64,000 nucleotides of DNA from Ridgeia piscesae (lineage: Eukaryota > Annelida > Polychaeta > Sabellida > Siboglinidae). Both the position numbers and the translations under genes were made by a program. This document shows, piece after piece, positions 1 through 11,500 of the stretch. How positions within the stretch are numbered: position 1 is the first letter of the stretch; each line of letters begins with the position of its first letter. The stretch covers positions 62,001 to 126,000 of the forward strand of contig JAODUO010001216.1 of NCBI GenBank assembly GCA_025642075.2. The letters run 5' to 3'. The notes under the pieces are model-generated. The model made no database searches. It was not told the origin of the DNA and saw only the letters and a program-made list of their open reading frames with translations.

Positions 1-5
1 ATTAC

Positions 6-137
6 CTGAGTACATGCAAAGAGATTCAACTGTTGTTCTGAGGATTGGTCAGATGGTGCTTTCCTTTTGGTCTTGTAGATATCAACAAAGAATGGTGCCT
101 TTGGTGGAGTAGACCAGCCCAGTTCAGAGGCAGGCAT
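6..137 (-). CDS. First coding exon of an unidentified gene (partial, continues past left edge)
   Basis: Reading the minus strand, an ATG at 137 opens a 44-codon frame beginning MPASELGWSTPPKAPFF and ending at ...LFACTQ. A donor (CAG|GTAAT) occupies the first five bases of the window, so the exon is in phase 0 and the rest of the gene lies to the left. The composition is protein-like (two prolines before KAPFFVDIYKTKRK), but I do not recognise the family. Coding status rests on the open frame and the donor alone. The ATG faces the tectonic gene head-to-head about 1.8 kb away, so the two could share a promoter region. A chance open frame is the alternative. Confidence 0.45.
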
Positions 138-1965
138 CTTCTAAGTTTTTGTGTTGTGAGGCTAGAAAGAAAAATACATCACAAATACAATCATGAATAG
201 TAACAAGAATTTTCAAATTCACAGGAGCACAGGTTTGTTACAGACCGAATGTGATACAAGATGGAAGCATGCAGATCATTGGCAAAGCGTTAACGTCAGC
301 CACTCTATCATCTTTCAAAGAGAAACAAACGTCAACGCTCTGCATAGCTGTGACAATTTTAACAAATCTGACCTCTTTGTACCTGAGTGATGTACACATG
401 AAAAAGGCTATAAAAAATGTTGAAAAGGACCTAATTATTTAGGCCTGTTAAGTATTTATTTTATAAGGTAAAAACCATTAAATAACACTGACACAACTGT
501 CAGTCCAGACTTCCCTTGAAAGTTCTGTTTTCATTTAACAAAACTGCCGTCTACAAACTCCCGATGGCATACGGACAGGGAAGTCTTTGACTTATCTTGA
601 GTACAAAAGGTGTCCATCTACCGTAGTCCGCGTTCAACGCCTACGGCTCGTCAGGTACGTATAACTAAACTTAAAACTAGTATAAGTCATTTTATGATTA
701 ACGTCTAGACTATAAGTATAACCAGCATAGGCCTATATGTTGACACATTCTTCACATGTCTGTACACACAGGTAATAGCGTAATGATCGAGGCCGATGGG
801 TATCCTGTGTCACTATTTAATTACTTTCGCGCTGAATCAGGTCGCAGGCAAGGCCCAGGCAGGTGTCAAACACATGTGGGAAACCAACAACATTGATTTA
901 ACAACCGGCAGAAAGGTCACAAAACGAAAGTACTTACGTTGCAACGTCGCCCAGTACACCATATGACACTTCAACTACTTATTTAACCAGAAGTATTTCA
1001 ATATAAAGGTGTGGTTTTACAACGGTGCCTGTTGGAGAAATAATGTCACCTTTAAGCACACCAATCCACACGACTTCAAAATGGCAGTTTCTATTTTGGT
1101 CTTTGTTTGCCGCGGCAGACGACTTTATTTGTGCACGTGACATATACTTGATTGCTTTTTATTAGCACACTCCAATTAGCCTGTTATTAACACGGATCTG
1201 AATTATTTTATTTGAACATTCTATAACTTTACCTATAACCTTAAAGTTAAAATGAATGTATTAAGACTAAATGTTGGTTAATGTTAATATAAAATGCACA
1301 AAAGGTACATAATAAACGGAATATACAATCTGAAACGACGGGCGGGCAGGTTGGATACATGGCCCTAGCAGAATTGCAAATAATTTTTAGCAAAACGAGC
1401 ACATGCGAGCGCAGTCTGATTATATTGGTCGGTGGTGCGTGTGTGTTCAGTCTCATGCAGAATGGATTGAGTTTGGGATGGGAGAGGATTTATATGGGCG
1501 AGGTGGATTTATGTTGTCTGTGGGAGAACTGTACGTTCCTGGAGTTATAGGGTGTAGTTTTCAGGTCGATATACAACCTTTCACATTTGAACCCACCTAA
1601 ATTGTTGGGGACGAATGTGTTACCGGGAAATCTGTTCCAATGCGTTTTTACTCGGGGAAATAACTTTGTAATACTCGTGGGAGATGGAAATTTGCACTGA
1701 ATTCAGCGTCATATATAGGCACATATACAGTTAAAACGGCAATATTTAGGTTGGTTCGAATTATTCGGATAGTATAGTATTATCTTCTCTCTGTTAAAAT
1801 TAATTGCACACTTTCACAATGCTAAATCATTTCGAAGTTATAAAATTACTAGTGTATGGAAACTCCGTCGATTTGTAAACATTATAAAAGTATAAAGCTG
1901 TTCCGTAATCCCTTTCCAAGGTTACTATTTTAGTAAGTTACCATAGACCGCGCACCATAAACAAC
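138..1965. other. Intergenic region between divergent genes
   Basis: About 1.8 kb between the left-edge minus exon and the tectonic start codon. Open frames here are short, overlap on both strands and show no family resemblance. No convincing TATA box was seen. The last 30 bases contain a candidate RFX half-site (separate entry). The CpG-richer parts (about 600-660 and 1080-1135) may belong to the two promoters, which is inference. Confidence 0.4.
1937..1946 (+). promoter_or_regulatory. Candidate RFX X-box half-site upstream of tectonic
   Basis: GTTACCATAG lies 19 bases before the tectonic ATG. Its left half and AT centre match the X-box pattern bound by RFX factors at ciliary genes (GTTNCC AT RGNAAC). 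The right half (ACCG) departs from consensus. Ciliary genes commonly carry such sites close to the start, so position and gene function fit, but a single imperfect match is weak evidence. Confidence 0.25.
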
Positions 1966-4773
1966 ATGGCGGTATATACGAGATGGCCGGTGTTTGGGCT
2001 AAGTTTATATGTTGTTGTTGTCATATCGTTGTTGGTTATGACGTCTGAAGCACAAACTAGCACAACTTCTTCACCTATTAAGTCGAATACAGGTAAAATG
2101 CAAATATACATCAGTCCCATGATTTTTGTGACAGATAATCCATAGGCCATGTACAGACTTGTCCGAGTTGTGAATATAAATATATCCCGGCCCCGCATCA
2201 CAGATACCAGTGATGCGGGGCCGGGATATAGCGGGGTCGTCGGAGTAAAATTTTCTTTAGAAGATAAAATATTTATTCCCTGATAGTAGTCACTATAAGA
2301 ACTATAATGGTAGTTGTTTCGTATCTTTAAGTGAATATGTTAACCAAACTACAGATGTGCAAAGTTATAAATTTCATGACATTTTCTGACAGTTTGCTAA
2401 TATGTGTAATTTTGCTTATAAACCACACACATTTAATTGTTTTCCCTGTTCATAATTACTAATTGAAGTCCGACTGTGCTTGTTTCATGTATGTAGATGA
2501 AATATTAAGGAAACTGCAATTTGATTAAATTGATTTGATTAATTGCCAATAACTCTTTAGAATTGCTTTATTTTTTCTTCTGATAATAGTAATTAAATAA
2601 AATGCAATGGTGCAGCCTTCAAGTACATTTATTAAATATTAATGAAACTACAATTTATTTTAAATTGTAAAAAAAATTCTGAACATTCTCCCATTTAATT
2701 TTGTACCTAAATCACACGAAAATTATTTTTTCAATTATACTGATGTTGTTGTAAACTATTATGTAGACCAATATATACCTAATTTTTAATTAATTAATAT
2801 AATGTATCATCAATTTTCAACAATGTTGTACAAATTACATCTCAAAACTAAATACTAATTTATGTAAAATTGTCATCAAACAATACTCCAGTAACAACAT
2901 ACAAAAGTTGTGTTTAATAAAATTTTATAAACATAATTATAAATTATAATCAATTGTAATAATTAGTTAATTGAATGTAGCCTAACCAACACACAACAGA
3001 ACGAACTGTATGCTAAAAAAGGAACATAATACCAATAAACAAACTAATATAAATTAGCTACATTAAACATGGCAATAATTAATTAGTTTACACAGTTACA
3101 TGTGTAAGCATAAATACTTGCTAACTATTAATAATAGTATTAATCAGACACCCGCTATCAATTACATCGATATCAGAATGCTTTGTATACCACAATGCAT
3201 TGCGCGCACAGGGAACAAGGCAAAATGGCAATATCTTTTGAGACAGGGGCTCCATAAATGGACTTTGTGCATGTTTGTGCTATCAATTAGTAAGCCATCA
3301 CTGTAATCATATTATCGTCCACACAATTCTTTACACTTCTTCATATGAATCCCATTGAATCCACCTAAATAAATAGTCACAAAACATTGTTAAACGTAAC
3401 TGACTAATTACTACAACTTTTTATCGACGGATTACCATGATATTTGTACGATCAGATAAATTTTTCTATCTTTTTTGTTTGTTACTTTTCAAAATGGCTG
3501 TACTCATGAACATAATCTCGCAAATAATTTTGAAAGATGGGGCCTGTCAGCGTGATCCAACATGGCCGCAGACATAAACAATGAAAACCAATTTATGACA
3601 TCGAGAGGAAAAAATCATTAACCGCTCTCAAGCACCACAACAAAAACAGCTATCAGCTCAGAATCATAGACTGACATTATAACAACATTAGAAAAATTAT
3701 AAATGAACAGGTATGTTGTGTGATAATAAACTACGGCCACCAAACCTGGACCCCTGACCTCTGACCTCCCTATCACAGGTATCAGTGCATGGCCAGGATA
3801 TTCCATGGCCATGGGCCTCGCTCCTACCCTATGGCATTTCTAGTGTCTCAGAAGATACTGTGCGATTCCATATTGTCTTATGTCTGTATTATATACAAAG
3901 AAAAAAACCAATCCTGCGCAGAGAAATGGATAAAAAAACAGTTGTCGATACAACTTTTATTATCAGTGATTGTTTGAGCAGAAGCTGCTGATGATGGAGC
4001 AGATGAACCTAGCCCTAGCTGGTTCATAGCAATCAGGCTCAGTCAGTGAGAGTGGGATTTCATTCTAATAATATAGGTATAACCCAAACTAAACATTAGT
4101 GTCTAAAGTAAAATGTCTAGACCCACGGCCATGGCAATCAGCTAGAGTGGACATTAAAACATATCTATGTGCTTTATGTGAAATTTATCATTGAATAGTG
4201 GTTTAATGTAACTCATGAATTACTCATCCGACAGTATGACAACATAATATATGGAATGAGTCAAACATTTATTAGTGATGATAATGGAAGAGGGGTGTGT
4301 GTGTGTAAGCATCAGAACAGGGGGGAAGAATTGGCTTTGTTATCACCATTCCACACTATTGAACAGCATTGTTCTGTCGCTCATAAATATATAAAAAATA
4401 CCTTATTCTATATATTATGTGTTCATACTAACACTGCAGATGACTCACATTATGCCACTATTCAACGATACGCAAACTATAAATTTCACTTGAAGCACAT
4501 ACAGAGCTGTATATGTTTTAAGTCCATTCCAGCCTGTTCCAGCACTCGTTCTGGCAATTACAGAGCCTCTAGCAGATCAGCTAGAATGACTGAAATTAAT
4601 TACAAAGGACATGGTAGGTCAAAGTTGCGACAGAAACATATTTGAGATCCAGTTCAACAATGAGACACCAACAGTTTGTTGAGTGCTAGCTCTGCTTTGG
4701 TCAATTGAAATGATAATTATTTATGTCACTGACAATGATAGAAATCACCTTACTGTTTCCATGGCTATTATAA

Positions 4774-4854
<81 letters not shown>

Positions 4855-5410
4855 GAAAAATAGATTAATTAATAATAATAACTTTATTTTATATTGGGCC
4901 ATGTATCCAAATATAATGTCTGCTCAAAGGCACCTAAAATACAACCCTATTTAAACTTTAAACTCATAATCACTAAAATAAAATTAATAAAAAAAAATTT
5001 TTTTTAGATAAATAAAGTACATAAAAATGGCTTCTTTAAACTCATTACAGTCTTAATCGATCACAGTTTGATTGCTTGTTTTTAATGATTGCAGGTTTGC
5101 CGTTGTGTACATGTGACCTGACAGGGAACGAGTGCGACGTCAACTGCTGTTGTGACAAGGACTGTGACGATGACGACAGGAAAGCTTTCAGTCTGTGCAT
5201 CGATGAACAGACAATGCAAGTATTTGCACATCATATCATTATGTGATTTCATGTCAGATTTTTATGCAGGATAACATTTTACCCTGCCCAAAACATTGAA
5301 ACAAACTGTTTTGGGAAACCATACAAAATAAAGTGATTACATTACGTGGTAATGTATGTTAAATTAAAACACCTATTTTGGCATCTCAAATGTGTAAGTA
5401 TATTATATGT

Positions 5411-5444
<34 letters not shown>

Positions 5445-5523
5445 ATACATATATAAGCATATAGTATACTTACACATAACAAAAAAATACATGTACCCCG
5501 GGGTATATATAAATATATATATA

Positions 5524-5572
<49 letters not shown>

Positions 5573-8500
5573 CATGTATGTTTTTAAATGGTTTTCATTG
5601 GTCTGTAAGACAATCGCTTACAAGTCCGATGATCAAAAACTAATTTTCAAAATCTATGTGTTCATAATCAGTTCTACTTCTGCTTTGACTTAAATCTTGA
5701 ACATTAAGCAAGTATGAAATTATAGTCAAATTGTGCATTGCTGGAAGTTAATTGCAATAAGTCTGGCAGCCTACCGTCACATATTTTATGTGTTCCAAGT
5801 AAGTCCTATAAACTGTTTTTTTTGTGACTGATGTCAACCATGTTGTGGAGAAATACAGTACATCAATGTGTATACCAGTATACAGGTAGTACCAACATAC
5901 TGGTGTGTATTATCAAAAACAGTATTATTATGTAAGGACTTGGTAGCCACTTTATTGTTACTTGGCCATATTTAGCGAATAAAGGCAATCACCAGTGGTA
6001 AAACTGTTTTGAAGATTGCAACCTCTGTGGTATCATCCTCAGTTTTCCCCACTGGTCTGGATAAATGTTCTAGCCGAGTTGCTTGACTCTGCACTGGCAA
6101 TAACAAAATTGCCCAGATAAAACCTTATTTACGCCAGTGATTATCTATAAATTTATGATATCTTAGGGAACACTTCCACAATATTTAATGTGACCAAACC
6201 ACAAATCATTTGCATTTGAAATCTAACAAATGTATTTGATTGACATTCTTATGAATACTGAAAACAGACCAAGCCTGAAATAGCAAAAAATTGAAGTTGA
6301 ATCCCACCCAACCCAAATGTTTCTAGCCTATACACATTGATGAATTTTAACTGGTAACTGGTCTGTCTGCTAAACCATACTTAGCGACTGTACTGAAAAG
6401 TAACATTGGTCCAGTTTGTCCAAGAAATCGTTAAATATATTTGTGTTTTCTGTTGCAGAAGTGATAGCCAGATGTGTGTGAAAGAATCGCTCGTCTTCTT
6501 TGATAACACTCCATATGCAAAGTCCAGCAGAGGAAGCTGGTTATGCATCCACATTGACAACTGTGAGTACACAAGTATCTGGGATGTTTTCAAGAATAAA
6601 AAGATATTACAATATGTTCTCACAGAAATTGTGTGTTTATCATACAGAATACTAATAATATTAATACTACCAATTTATTTATTTTGTAATCATTGAATAA
6701 TAAACATTGACATCTGTTGGCGCAGTCCAAGAAAGAAACTTCTTCAAGGTGCCACAAACGGTTGTCAAAGAGGCAGACTTTGACAAGTTCCGCGCAACAT
6801 ATGGTGGCTACTCGTACAACTATGAGGAATCGACACCGCAATTTCACGGTGACTTCTATCGGGTGGGTTGTGTTTCTGGATCTTCTGCACTCTTGAAAAC
6901 GACAATATTTACATACAAAAGAGTTATTCTAGTATGTACTTTTGCATATGCAGTCTTGTAACTTATGTCGCAGTAAATTGATCCTTCTCGCAGGGAAAAG
7001 GCTAAGGACTAAACAGTGTCACAGACGCCACCGCAACTGAAGTTAAATACATAAAATGACATACATAATCATAAATTGTCATATGAGGTGGCTACCTACC
7101 AGAGAGGTATAATTTATTGAGCTGGAAGCTAGTTTGTCTAGACTTGAGATTGCTGTTGATCTTGGATCCAGAGTGGGGACCCCATCCTGACAGTGTACAG
7201 GGGGGAGGTCCAGGGAGTGCTTGGACTGCCTGCTCCTCTTGGCACCTCTAAGTGTGCCGACAACAATCCCGCAGGTAGGACCAGTGCCAGACACAGTGTC
7301 TCGTAGTTCCTGTTGTAATAATTTTATTCAAATTTTATTAGTCTTAATTTATTTATTTATATGTTTTACAACTGAATCAACTTCTTTTATGTATTTATTT
7401 TGCATTTTAACTTGTTATTTCATCATTACCGGATAGTTTGTGTATTTATTTAGTAAAATTTGTCTTATTTTCCTATATGTGTCTTATGTTAAGAACTATG
7501 AATTCTCTGGATGTGGCACTATACAAAATAAACGTTATTATTAATCTCTTCTTTTATGTGCTGTGTCTGTCACAGGCATTGGCGATGACAGTCCTCCAAA
7601 CCGCATGGTCATTTGTAGTCTGTAACCATCGTCGCAAGCCACGTCTGTTTGCTACACAAACTAGCCCTGGCCAGTCTCCTATGCCAAATGTGGAATTTGG
7701 CCGAGTCAAATAGGCTGTTACCTTCACCATTTGTGACATAATCCGCCATGAGAACAGCAAATACCCGCCCAATTTGAAGATGGATAAATAATTTCTGGGA
7801 GTTCCAGTTTAATGACCCGTCCACCCAGTCACACAAGCAGTTGAACAGTTTTGTGTTTTCTAGTATTTGCTTCTGCATCCCAAACATTACATGTGACGCA
7901 AGCCGTGTGTGGCTGAAATCACACAAAATTATCACATGACTGGAGGCGAACTACACTCCTTGTGAAAGATTCTATTGGCTTAGTTTATATTCAGAGTTTT
8001 GCAAAGGAATCAACCAGAGAAACTACTGCCTGTACTGACATACCTGGTACTGACATACCTGGTACTGACATACCTGGTACTGACACACCTGGTACTGACA
8101 CACCTGGTATTGAGCAACAGCGACCCTAGTTACACAAGTTACACAGGGATATTTGTAGCACTTCTTTGGCTGTTTTGGTCAAGACTTTACCTTGGTGGTT
8201 CGCCATGGCTTTCTGCTGGTTCTTTATTCGCTTTACTGCACTGAGCAGTAGCTCGTACTGAGCTGTACTTGCCACCGTTGTCCACACAACTGGATCTTCC
8301 ACCGCTGGAACCGGTGGAATATGTCATCCATCATATTCTGGTTTACTATTTGACCCATATGTGATTTGTGGAGGTTTGGACATGTCACCACACGCTGGAC
8401 ACATGCTGGACATGTGCACTCCTCACACATGCTGAGTGATTTTAATGGCTGGACCAATAGATCCCATGCAAGTTTAGCATGGAGCCGCAAGACGTCCAGT

Positions 8501-11500
8501 TTCCATGTGGTTTCTTAGAATCATATCACATAGAATAAATTATATTTATTTTACCTAAATCCCTGGCAAACTTGAATACTTCAAGGTTTGATTTTAGCCA
8601 TGTTTTTATGTGTTTGCAGCATTTTTGTACAACCAGGAGTTCGAGTGTGAGCGTGAAGTGAATTTGAAGACCGGATGCACCAGTAACCCATTCATTGACG
8701 CCAATCTCTACTTCAGGGGTTTCAAGCTGATAATAGTAAGTAATAGGACAGGTGTGAAGAGCTTTCAATATTTATGTTTGGGGGAAAGGCAGCCACGGCC
8801 ATAAACCTTTGAAATTTGTAGCCCTGAGGTCCCGTCTCCACTGCCCCAAATAAATATGCTGGCAGAAACATTTATGCTTGATGCAAAACTGATGGAGACA
8901 TGGGATGAACAACAAACAGAGAATCACTGTTTTATAATAAAGATGAACTCATTGTATTTTTCATAACAAACTAAACATGTTTGTTTGAAATGGAATTCGC
9001 ACCCCAAATCGTTGGTGGTTTCTTGCTCTGACAGTGTTTCGGATACTGTCATGGTTTATTCCTAAACAATTGTTGCTTTTGCACATTTGAGCTCATATTA
9101 CTTGGGATAGAGACGCTATATAAATATACAATATCACCACATATGTTATGTGTATATTTACCCTACCATGAACAAATACAAAACACAACTACAACCTTTT
9201 ACTAACTCTGAATGGGGTACGTTGTAAGGAGCCAATATTGGCTATTATATACGACAGAGGGTGTGTATGAAACATTTAGAAGGATTATGGTGGAGCGGTT
9301 GACTAAGTTGACTTAACAAATTGTTCCAGAGTCCCGCGGTGTTGACCAATTACACAGTGTCCAACACCACACAATCTACAACCACCAGCGGTCCAGTCAC
9401 CACTGCGAGCTCTGCAACGACAGGTGCTCCAGTGACAACAACTGTTGCAGGTAAGTACTGATGGCGTTCATTTAGCCTAAACGACATAACAGTTGAGCAT
9501 ATGACACAGAAGAAAAGAGTTCCTCCTCATGCAAACTGAGGTGAGGATGATCAGATGGGTGATGAACATCTTGCACAAGGACGAGAAACAAATGAGGAGG
9601 TGTGACAGTTGGCTGGCGTTGAAGAGAAGATGAGAAATGTTAGTCTTTGGAGATGTGGTGACGTCAATAAAACAGGCAGAACACTACCTGAGGACACAGC
9701 AGATTTGCCAGTCCCTGGGAGTAGGGAGAGGGAGACCAGCAAGGAGATGGAAACACAGTAGGAAGAAGGACTTGGAGTTGTGAGGGCTGAAAGAAGAATA
9801 CATGCGAGACCAAGCCAACTGATGACGACTCCTACATCGGGCTGACGCTGACAGGCAATGGCAATGGAAGACGAATATTACCAAAGTACCTTGGTATATT
9901 TCCTTCACAACAGATGTAATTAAACCAAGTGTTATTAAAATGTGTATCATTTTATTTGTGCAGCATGTCTATCAACTAAGTGTATGTTAATGCTTTACTG
10001 GTAACATTAAAATGCTTAACAGGAATCGAACATTTATGAACAATGAACATTCACATTCTGCAGTAGTACCAAACTTATCGTATTAATTTTAACTACTATA
10101 TTTGAAGGGTTATTTTGTTCATTGCATCAGCCTGTAATAAAGGAACAAGTTGACATAATTAATTACAGATTTCTTTTCCATAAAAAGAATCCCCATCTAA
10201 ACTACGGATTAGGAACGTATTCCTTTATAAGACTTTTTTAGTAATGTATGCATTGCTCTGTCTAATTATCTTGGTTATTTTAACTGTATTTATTTTACAG
10301 GATGTTAACAAATGTGTTTCCTTTTAGCACCAGCAACTCCCTTGAGTCTCTACAACAGCAGTAGTGTGATCGAGGTTGACTTGTTCAGCGTTACATGCTT
10401 CGATGAGAACAGCCTGGAGGTGAATTGTAATGTAACCAATGGAACAATGTCGCCAAAACCACAGTATGACGCGTTTGGCAAGGGGTCTGCTCGGTGCAGG
10501 TCTGTAGTCACTGAGGTAAGTTGGGTTTGATTGCTTCTAACCCCTTTGAAACACACAGCTAATTTGCCTGCCTGACTTTGATATTGGTGTAATTAATCAT
10601 GCAGTGTTAGTTAAATAGCACGTTGATGCTGGAGCTTATATGAGGGATACAACTTGTGAGATATATCGGTGACTTGGAGTTAAACACAGCATTTGTTAGT
10701 AGTTTCCAAGGGAAACGCTAATTGGTGAAACATGTTGAGCATTGTAGTTACATGAGAGTTTATGGGCAGGGGTGGTGTGCCTGCACATAAGTGTTCTCTT
10801 GTGGTACAGACAGTTGCCAACTGCCCAGTGGTCAACTGAACATGTGGACAGTGGCAACAAATTCCATAAATGTAATAAAATTGTGAGATGTATCGGTAAC
10901 AAACAAATTTGGATTAGGAGGTAAGGTGAGGGTTAGAATTAGGGTTAGGTCTGAGGTGAGAATTAGGGTTACACATCTGAGATGCCATTAACATATTTCC
11001 CAATTAATTTATTCAGAATGCATTATTACGTTCAGAGCAGTAAACTACCATAGTAGTCAACCTGTTCTGTGTAAGTATGTATACACATTATTGCATCTAC
11101 AAAATAATCCAGAAGGTCATGTTATCCTGCTTTTATGTTTTATGAGGGGGTGGCTAGAGGATCTCCATAGTTGCAATATTTGTTCTTTGTTTATCTGAGA
11201 ATCCATTGTATGTAAATTAAAAAAAATTCATTATAACAAAAATATTGATAAATCTACAAAACCTGCAGTCAAGTGACAAAATATGGTGTTAGTACAGGAT
11301 CATAAATGTTCTTGTTAAATCTAGGTGGAATACTTCATCAAGCACGGGGGCAAATCAGGATTGGAGAAAGCATACGTGAAGGTAACACTAACCGACTTCC
11401 CAGACGAGATACAGTCAGTCACGCAGAAGTTCAAAATCACATATTTACAAGGTTTGTATTCATTATTTTAACAGATACATGTGTTGTTTCACTTAGTCTT

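Noticed and set aside
4256..4645. 129-codon plus-strand frame in tectonic intron 1
   Set aside because: No motif, no family resemblance and no supporting splice signals; likely chance.
7609..7935. 108-codon minus-strand frame in tectonic intron 5
   Set aside because: Overlaps an open frame on the other strand and matches nothing I know; possibly an old repeat but unsupported.
8031..8111. CRISPR-like array
   Set aside because: It is a head-to-tail 15 bp repeat with no spacers in a eukaryotic intron.
10921..10971. Telomere-like TTAGGG words
   Set aside because: Only scattered, imperfect GGGTTAG/TTAGGG units among unrelated bases; no array.
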